From Deltaproteobacteria bacterium (GTDB taxonomy: Bacteria; Desulfobacterota; JADFXK01): a DNA stretch of 9,120 nucleotides. The stretch is taken from NCBI GenBank assembly GCA_015233285.1, contig JADFYA010000121.1, positions 1 to 9,120 on the forward strand. The letters run 5' to 3'. Shown here one piece after another: positions 1-5,301 of the stretch (position 1 is its first letter; each line of letters opens with the position of its first letter). Both the position numbers and the translations under genes were made by a program. Under the pieces are notes generated by a model. The model searched no databases. It was not told where the DNA came from and was given only the letters and a program-made list of their open reading frames with translations.

Positions 1-94
1 GTCTTTGTGTTCCTTTCCCCCCTCCACCTCATCAGCCTTCAGCAAGGGAAACCATTTACGTTGACCCCGTTCCTGAGCAAGAATGGAAATCTGC
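1..94. repeat. Left arm of exact 94-bp inverted repeat (fold-back copy)
   Basis: Bases 1-94 are the perfect reverse complement of 1132-1225: position i pairs with 1226-i over all 94 positions. Pairing fails at 95, resumes for 96-99, then ends. The partner lies inside the coding sequence of the Hsp70-like gene, so this arm is an antisense piece of that gene placed at its own 5' side. The repeat touches the first base of the window. I infer a fold-back chimera at a sequence end (amplification or assembly artefact) rather than a biological repeat; a genuine local inverted duplication is possible but less likely. Confidence 0.95.
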
Positions 95-2749
95 CGCATG
101 GTCCGCTGGGATGCAGGGAAGGGCGTCTCCTTCTCTCCAGCTCGCATCCTCGCACGTCACGTTAAGACATTAATCGCGAGAAACCTTCCCGAAAAAAGCC
201 CCCTGCCCCTTGGTGACGGAAGGACAGAATCCTCAACGCTGGTGGTGGCCATCCCTAACCATCTGGACGAATTCGGACAGGAAGACCTGCTCAGGGAACT
301 TGCCGCCCTGGAATGTCCTGCGGCCATGCTCATTTGGCGACCAATAGCCGCGGCCCTATCCTGGCTTAGTGGGGTGGAGGGTGACCTTCCACGGCGTATG
401 GGTTCAGATGATCACATTCATGTTATCTACCTTGGTCCTGACGCCATAGAATTCACTACCTTTCGACTGCGCGTGATAGAGCACAAAAACCAATATTATG
501 TCCTCCCTCGTAGAGACCGTCCCACGGGTCCATTGCCGTTGACCGGCATGGATTGGGCTGGAAGACTTATTGAGAAATACTTTCCAGGGGTTGACTACGG
601 ATCTTTCTGGCAGGCATTCGTCAGGTTTCCGGAAGTTTGGCAAGCCTTAGCAGGGCGTAAATGGACGTCGGATGATCTTCCCCGGCCCTGGAGTGGAAGT
701 CATGGGTGGAGACTCTGGGATCCGACTGACGATTTTCGTAGCTGCATCCATCAAGCCAAGGCGTCCCCCTGTGAGACGTTAAGGGGAATACTCTCTAAGT
801 CCTGTGAGCTAACTCGCAATAGCACTACGCCCAATTCAATTGGAGAGGTTCTTAGTAATGAGGTTCATCGTATGGCCCAACTATTTCCAGGTGGCCAACT
901 GCGGGGGATGATCGTCTGCGGCCCGCTTGCGCCACAAATCATTCCTGACTGGCTTGGCTCAAATTTGAAATCGTTTAAAAATAGGGGGCTTAAAATAGAT
1001 GGTTATGTTACCGAACCGGAGGCCGGCAGTTTGTGGCTCTCGGCTGATGACAGTGAACCTATATCAGAAGGGGCGATGATTTATGGTCAAAAAAGACTGG
1101 CTGAGATTCCCTCCTATCTGGACACAATGCCGCAGATTTCCATTCTTGCTCAGGAACGGGGTCAACGTAAATGGTTTCCCTTGCTGAAGGCTGATGAGGT
1201 GGAGGGGGGAAAGGAACACAAAGACACCATAAGGGAACGATTTCAACTCGACGCAGGCAAACGGAATCTCGGAGTCTACCTTTACAAAGGTCCTGTGGAT
1301 GAGGCAATGAAACAAATGGAGGATTCCTCAGATCCCCAAGCGATTCCGGCGGAGGGTATTGATCCGTGTCAAGCGCGCCTGTTAAGGGAGTTTGTGCGCG
1401 CGATTGGAAGCTTAGAAAATGTCAATAAAGGGGACTTCTTTCGCGATGAGCCGAAAAAGGCACGCTATATGATAGAGTTCGCTAAAGCCCTTTTCTCGAC
1501 TAAGGCGGGCGAGGAGACGAAGACCGTGGCGCTTCCCCTGTCTGAGACAACTCGGACTCCGCTTCGCAGTGCGATTTTCGATTTCCCATCCGCTCCCGAA
1601 CAGAATACTGTATTGGACATACAGGTGCGTATCCGTCCCGTAAGCGGCCTGGCCAAGATAGAGATATTGCCTAAAGATGATGCTTTTCTTCAGGGAGACA
1701 GAGTCTTACTCAACTATTCCACCATGCGCGTGGCTCCAAACATTCCGAGTGGCAAGCGCGGCTGGCCTGGTATCGAGGAAATCGTCGTTGATCCTGAAGA
1801 TTTGGCTTTTCATTCAATTAAGATATTGAACGAATTTATGAGTACATCGCCTGCCTCACCGCGCTACATTGGGATATTGGATGTCCTACGTGACAAAGTA
1901 CTCAAGGGACCCAGGGGGATACCAATTCCCGGCCGTAACTCCTACGTAAGTGTGAGGGCTATCGATCAGAACGGTCAAGCGTGCACGGAATACGGGAATA
2001 TACGTATTAGTCAGATTGCCGCAAAATTGAAAGACGATTTTCGACTGCTACAGGAGAAGCCAGAGACGAAGGATGTCAGAGACATTATGGGTAAAGTATT
2101 TTCGCGGGCTGGATGGCTCTATAGTAAAACCCCTTCCAACATTGTTGAGTACATTCGGGAAGAAGTGAATGAAGGCTCATCTCAGTGGCGAACAGCGGTT
2201 GAATCAGCCAGCCGGGCGTTTATTACCGTGGAAGACTTTCGACTGCTCTTCCGGTCCATTGATCGTCGAGCCGGAGGCGGTATTTTTGACGCTACCACCT
2301 TTCCGATTAACGCTGCGCGATCCATCTGCAATGTTCTGATGTGGAGAAGAAACGGTGAACAGGGCCTTGATAGCGCCTTTATGGCACGGCGTTTTGCTAG
2401 TGGTGCCATAGTAAGACTCAAAAAGGAAGAGAAGAAGGACGGTAAATTCAAGACAACTTATTTTCAAATGATTCGGCTTCTCTTTTACCTGCTTCGTTAC
2501 CGAAAGACAGATCCCTCGTGCTTTGATCCTGACTCACCCACAAGTATCTCGGTGTTTGAAGAAGCTAAGAAGAGCCTGGAAGTTGCGAAAAGATCGTTTC
2601 CGGTGAATTCCAAAAAAATCACGCAAATTAAACAGCTTATCGAAGGTTTCGATAAGTATTTGCACTATGAAGCAACTGAGGACGTAATCTCTGTGCTTAG
2701 AGCCCTTGCGGATAGTGACGATAAGGAGGGAAGTGACGATGAGGAGTAA
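83..2749 (+). CDS. Divergent Hsp70/actin-like ATPase-fold protein, 5' end missing
   Basis: 888 codons are visible, but the true N-terminus is absent. The ATG at 83 and about the first four codons lie in the inverted fold-back copy, so genuine coding sequence starts near 95-100. What remains resembles an Hsp70 nucleotide-binding domain that has lost its first phosphate-binding strand. AIPNHL followed by RPIAAALSWL (residues 56-95) matches the Hsp70 segment leading to its EPTAAAL motif. IYLGPDAIEF (115-124) sits where DLGGGTFD would be, but is degenerate. MIVCGPLAP (276-284) resembles the second phosphate/adenosine strand. EPEAGSLW (311-318) and SEGAMIYG (328-335) match the end of the domain. 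Residues from about 340 to 888 are less recognisable, with an acidic tail. With its glycine-rich motifs degraded, ATPase activity is doubtful. I do not recognise the exact family; role unknown. It probably led an operon, since a strong RBS and ATG overlap its stop. Confidence 0.7.
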   Translation: MEICRMVRWDAGKGVSFSPARILARHVKTLIARNLPEKSPLPLGDGRTESSTLVVAIPNHLDEFGQEDLLRELAALECPAAMLIWRPIAAALSWLSGVEGDLPRRMGSDDHIHVIYLGPDAIEFTTFRLRVIEHKNQYYVLPRRDRPTGPLPLTGMDWAGRLIEKYFPGVDYGSFWQAFVRFPEVWQALAGRKWTSDDLPRPWSGSHGWRLWDPTDDFRSCIHQAKASPCETLRGILSKSCELTRNSTTPNSIGEVLSNEVHRMAQLFPGGQLRGMIVCGPLAPQIIPDWLGSNLKSFKNRGLKIDGYVTEPEAGSLWLSADDSEPISEGAMIYGQKRLAEIPSYLDTMPQISILAQERGQRKWFPLLKADEVEGGKEHKDTIRERFQLDAGKRNLGVYLYKGPVDEAMKQMEDSSDPQAIPAEGIDPCQARLLREFVRAIGSLENVNKGDFFRDEPKKARYMIEFAKALFSTKAGEETKTVALPLSETTRTPLRSAIFDFPSAPEQNTVLDIQVRIRPVSGLAKIEILPKDDAFLQGDRVLLNYSTMRVAPNIPSGKRGWPGIEEIVVDPEDLAFHSIKILNEFMSTSPASPRYIGILDVLRDKVLKGPRGIPIPGRNSYVSVRAIDQNGQACTEYGNIRISQIAAKLKDDFRLLQEKPETKDVRDIMGKVFSRAGWLYSKTPSNIVEYIREEVNEGSSQWRTAVESASRAFITVEDFRLLFRSIDRRAGGGIFDATTFPINAARSICNVLMWRRNGEQGLDSAFMARRFASGAIVRLKKEEKKDGKFKTTYFQMIRLLFYLLRYRKTDPSCFDPDSPTSISVFEEAKKSLEVAKRSFPVNSKKITQIKQLIEGFDKYLHYEATEDVISVLRALADSDDKEGSDDEE
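1132..1225. repeat. Right arm of the 94-bp inverted repeat (source copy inside the Hsp70-like gene)
   Basis: This segment is in the open frame of the Hsp70-like gene, approximately codons 351-381, and reads sensibly as protein there. The inverted copy at 1-94 is non-coding, with TGA stops at 62-64 and 74-76 in the gene's frame. This copy is therefore the original and the one at the window edge the derivative. Confidence 0.93.
2723..2730 (+). promoter_or_regulatory. Strong Shine-Dalgarno inside the 3' end of the Hsp70-like gene
   Basis: AAGGAGGG, 8 nt before the ATG at 2739. It is close to a perfect anti-16S match and ideally spaced, although it lies in the last codons of the preceding gene. 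That is the usual arrangement for a translationally coupled next gene in an operon. Confidence 0.55.
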
Positions 2750-2798
2750 CGGCTCGCAACTGGCTTGTCAAGAGCGATGGTCGTATCCGCCGCGCTGA
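2739..2798 (+). pseudogene. Truncated start of a downstream operon gene (19 codons)
   Basis: An ATG at 2739 overlaps the Hsp70-like stop by 11 nt and has a very good RBS (2723-2730). Its frame reads MRSNGSQLACQERWSYPPR and then meets TGA at 2796-2798. The overlap and the RBS are typical of a real operon partner, but 19 residues is too short for one, and all three + frames close soon afterwards. I infer that the rest of the gene was removed by a deletion, rearrangement or chimeric join near 2795. A genuine 19-residue peptide is an alternative. Function cannot be assigned. Confidence 0.4.
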
Positions 2799-2918
2799 AT
2801 CCAAGAATGAAATTTAGACGACCAACCACATCGGCTGAAAAACCGACTGTAATAAAGAGACAATTGCTGCCCCACTCCATATCCGACGACAGGTAAGGCC
2901 GTGCATCATAAAATTTCC

Positions 2919-2946
2919 GGAACTTTTTAGCCCCGAGATTGTCTAA
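2919..2946 (+). promoter_or_regulatory. ECF-type promoter of the sigma/anti-sigma operon
   Basis: The -35 element is GGAAC (2919-2923), followed by TTTT. The -10 element is GTCTAA (2941-2946), after a 17-nt spacer. The same elements with the same spacing recur at 5193-5220. The GGAAC / GTC pair is the known signature of ECF (RpoE/SigW-like) promoters, and autoregulation is usual for this family. Transcription would start near 2952-2954, only 6-8 nt before the sigma ATG, so the message would be almost leaderless. Confidence 0.82.
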
Positions 2947-2959
2947 AGACTAAGAATCA

Positions 2960-3568
2960 ATGGATGAAGATACCAAGAAAATTGCGGCTGCTGATTCTGA
3001 TGAGGCGGCTTTAATCAAGGCTTGCCAGGCAGGTAAGAGGGAGGCCTTCGACGTGCTGATGGAACGGCATCAGCATAAGATATATAATATTTGCTATGTT
3101 CTCCTGGGGGATCATCATGAGGCCGACGATGCCGCCCAGGAGACGTTTATAAAAGCCTATCGGGCCATCCCTCAATTCCGGTTCGAGTCGGCCTTCTCAA
3201 CCTATTTATACCGGATAGCCGTCAATACCTATACTAACCGGATTAAGTCGTTGGAATACAAATTCAAGAAGTTTCTCGTCAGGTTTGACAGTTCTGACAG
3301 CCCAAATGACTGCGATCAGGTTGTGGACATCAAAGATGATGCTCCCTCGCCGGTGGCCCAGCTTATGGCTGAAGAAAAGACGAGGGCAATAAGAAAAGCC
3401 ATTGATTCTTTGCCCAATGATTGGAAGACGGTGGTTGTGTTGCGGGATGTTGAAGGTCTGGGGTACGATGAAATTGAAGAGATAACGGGTTTCAACCTGG
3501 GTACGGTCAAGTCCAGACTGGCCAGGGCCAGGACGCAGCTTAGGAAGAAATTAGCCGGAGTACTTTAG
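2960..3568 (+). CDS. ECF (RpoE-like) RNA polymerase sigma factor
   Basis: At 202 aa this is the normal size for a group 4 (ECF) sigma factor, which directs core RNA polymerase to a small stress regulon. Region 2 covers about residues 20-97. It includes the DDAAQETFIKAYRAI core-binding helix (56-70) and AFSTYLYRIAVN (78-89), which matches the -10 recognition segment, with Tyr where many relatives have Trp. A charged linker (about 100-140) leads to region 4 (about 141-198). Its helix-turn-helix contains GYDEIEEITGFNLGTVKSRL (168-187) for -35 recognition. The ATG at 2960 is needed for a complete region 2; the next in-frame ATG, at codon 34, would cut it. No good Shine-Dalgarno precedes the start, in keeping with the promoter lying only 13 nt upstream. 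The anti-sigma gene follows after one base. The sigma factor probably recognises GGAAC-17-GTCTAA, found before itself and before the VIT-vWA gene. Confidence 0.95.
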   Translation: MDEDTKKIAAADSDEAALIKACQAGKREAFDVLMERHQHKIYNICYVLLGDHHEADDAAQETFIKAYRAIPQFRFESAFSTYLYRIAVNTYTNRIKSLEYKFKKFLVRFDSSDSPNDCDQVVDIKDDAPSPVAQLMAEEKTRAIRKAIDSLPNDWKTVVVLRDVEGLGYDEIEEITGFNLGTVKSRLARARTQLRKKLAGVL

Positions 3569-3569
3569 C

Positions 3570-4883
3570 ATGGATTGTAAACAGGCGATCCAAAATTTGT
3601 CTGAATATCTGGACCAAACTTTGGACCAGGCCGATGCGGCTCAAATGGCGCAGCATCTGGCTTCATGTCCGGCTTGTCGGGTGGAGTATGAGGCCCTAAA
3701 GGGGATGACTACTGAACTCAAGATGTTACCCCCTGTCAAGGCGCCAGCCGGTTTCTTGGATGCGGTTCACACTCGCCTTGAACAGGAATCGCGACCCCAA
3801 TTCAGGTTGATCAAACGACTATTGTCTTTACCCTGGCAAATTAAGTTACCCGCCCAATTGACGGCAGCGGCTGTACTGGCCGGATTGATTTTGATACTAC
3901 TGCCCAATATTCTCAGCGTTCGTCGGGATACATCGGGAGTACCCGTGTTCGTGACCAGGTTACAAAAGATAGAGAAGCAGAGGGCCGAAGAATCCACCCG
4001 GCAAGCTATCACAGACACTCCGCGGGGAGCTAGATCAAAAGTACCGGCTCCGGCGGCTCCACCTTCGCCAATTAAGGCAAAGCAGCAAACCGAATCACCA
4101 TCGATTGATAAATTATCTACCCAATCCATCAAAATAGTAGCAGAAGATAAGATATCGGCCAAGAAAGAGGCTGCGGTGGTGGGGCAAGCAGAATCACCAT
4201 CTATCTCCATCGAACCGGATCATAGATCTCTGCAAAAAGGTTCTGCTCCGGCTCTAAGGAAGGCCGCCCCAACCGGACCAGGTAAATATCCAGCCTCAAG
4301 TAGACCGGCTTTAATGATTAGGCCTGAAGCTCGACCGGCCCCGGCCCCCCCGCTGTCGGCTCAGAACAAAATGGGTGATGGCCAAGTTATTGAGCTGGCA
4401 TTGGTCATGAAAAAAGGATTGATAAGCGGAAGTGGCAGCCGTGATTCTGCAGCCGGGGGCGTTTCCTCCAGCGTTGCGCCTAGGAGAATGGCAGCCCAGA
4501 AACGTGTTTCAGAAGCCAGGCAGCCTAACCTCCATGAAAAAGCGGCCGGGGCTGGGTTGGGCCTCCCTGGACCTGGATCTGGTGGCAAACAGCCGGTTGA
4601 TGTGACGCCTCAGACTGGCGCTGATACCAAGCCTGTCCAGTCCGGTTCTGACTTCATCCGGGTTAAAGGCATCATAGAAAAGGTTGGCGGCCGGGTGACC
4701 TCGTCTGAGTACGACCAACACCATGGAACTTTAAGTATTATCAACGTCATTATTCCGGAGGACAAATTTCAGGATATTTGCCGGGACCTTACTAAGATAG
4801 CTGATTTCACTTGCCCTCATCCCAACGCAGGGATAGCGCCTGATCATAAGCTCCAGATCAGGATCAGGCTGCTCCCCAATTAA
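3570..4883 (+). CDS. Membrane-anchored zinc-finger anti-sigma factor with long periplasmic region
   Basis: 437 aa, starting one base after the sigma stop, with GGAG at 3557-3560 as a likely RBS; the pair should be translationally coupled. The N-terminus is a zf-HC2 / ZAS domain. Cys3 and the H-x3-C-x2-C motif (His29, Cys33, Cys36) are the likely zinc ligands, and this fold clamps the cognate ECF sigma in the cytoplasm. One membrane segment lies at about 93-115. Next comes a long, low-complexity Pro/Ala/Lys/Ser-rich stretch (about 140-355), presumably an extended periplasmic linker. A compact C-terminal domain (about 360-437) has KVGGRVTSS, then a strand and IPEDKFQDI. This is the pattern of small ferredoxin-like modules such as those in DUF4349-type proteins, although I cannot fix the family. 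The likely role is to hold the sigma factor until the periplasmic part senses a signal, probably followed by proteolysis. The total length is much greater than the typical 80-250 aa of such anti-sigma factors. Confidence 0.88.
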   Translation: MDCKQAIQNLSEYLDQTLDQADAAQMAQHLASCPACRVEYEALKGMTTELKMLPPVKAPAGFLDAVHTRLEQESRPQFRLIKRLLSLPWQIKLPAQLTAAAVLAGLILILLPNILSVRRDTSGVPVFVTRLQKIEKQRAEESTRQAITDTPRGARSKVPAPAAPPSPIKAKQQTESPSIDKLSTQSIKIVAEDKISAKKEAAVVGQAESPSISIEPDHRSLQKGSAPALRKAAPTGPGKYPASSRPALMIRPEARPAPAPPLSAQNKMGDGQVIELALVMKKGLISGSGSRDSAAGGVSSSVAPRRMAAQKRVSEARQPNLHEKAAGAGLGLPGPGSGGKQPVDVTPQTGADTKPVQSGSDFIRVKGIIEKVGGRVTSSEYDQHHGTLSIINVIIPEDKFQDICRDLTKIADFTCPHPNAGIAPDHKLQIRIRLLPN

Positions 4884-5192
4884 TACCCCTGACTTTTGTG
4901 TCTTTCCATTCGACAGATGTGATTTTGGTGCATTCTCAAATTTGATAATCACTAAAAGATTTGTTTCTATATCTTTATTGCCATTGCTTCTATCAAATTT
5001 TGTCCTCCCATTAAAGAATTTCAAAACGCTCAATCGAACGTTTAATTCGAGACCAAGGGTCAATCTCTGCTCTATCTTGACCAGCCTGGTTGATTCAGAT
5101 GGTTAGCATCATCATATTAGTTAGGTATATTATCTGGTTATATAATAAGTTCGGAAAATATTGCCTGTGAGCTTGATCAAGATAAAAAATCG

Positions 5193-5220
5193 GGAACTTT
5201 TCCAAATCCTCGTTGTCTAA
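5193..5220 (+). promoter_or_regulatory. ECF-type promoter of the VIT-vWA gene
   Basis: GGAAC (5193-5197) followed by TTTT, a 17-nt spacer, then GTCTAA (5215-5220). Elements and spacing are identical to the site before the sigma gene (2919-2946), while the spacers differ in sequence. Shared elements with unrelated spacers argue for a conserved regulatory site rather than a duplication. The 5' leader to the ATG at 5302 would be roughly 74 nt. Confidence 0.82.
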
Positions 5221-5288
5221 GGCTACAAAAGAACCAAATCGGATCGGTAGAAGGACGCGTCAAAATAATTAAAACTCAATTGGACAAG

Positions 5289-5294
5289 AGGAGG
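5289..5294 (+). promoter_or_regulatory. Ribosome binding site of the VIT-vWA gene
   Basis: AGGAGG, 7 nt before the ATG at 5302. It fixes this start, which also begins a proper signal peptide. It contrasts with the sigma gene, which has no evident Shine-Dalgarno. Confidence 0.85.
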
Positions 5295-5301
5295 AACAGG
5301 C

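Larger units (their letters stand above)
4884..5301. other. 418-nt AT-rich intergenic region with ECF promoter
   Basis: This region separates the anti-sigma gene from the VIT-vWA gene. It holds the ECF-type promoter (5193-5220), a perfect 10-bp palindrome CTTGATCAAG (5172-5181) 11 nt before the -35 element, and an 81-nt leader with the VIT-vWA RBS. No convincing intrinsic terminator follows the anti-sigma stop. The - strand carries an open frame from 5102 down into the anti-sigma gene. I could not identify it and do not call it a gene. Confidence 0.6.

Noticed and set aside
62..76. TGA codons before the apparent start at 83 as evidence for the gene's true 5' boundary
   Set aside because: They lie in the inverted fold-back copy and are not the native upstream sequence, so they say nothing about the start.
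3767..4210. 147-codon open frame on the - strand opposite the anti-sigma gene
   Set aside because: It lies wholly inside a well-supported gene, shows no recognisable domain and has no RBS context; it is an antisense shadow.
4839..4862. CCTGATC/GATCAGG stem at the 3' end of the anti-sigma gene as a terminator
   Set aside because: It is inside the coding sequence, has a 10-nt loop and no following T-run; only a 7-bp stem, which chance can explain.
5141..5146. TATAAT as a housekeeping -10 element before the VIT-vWA gene
   Set aside because: No acceptable -35 element at 16-18 nt, and AT-rich surroundings make the hexamer likely by chance.
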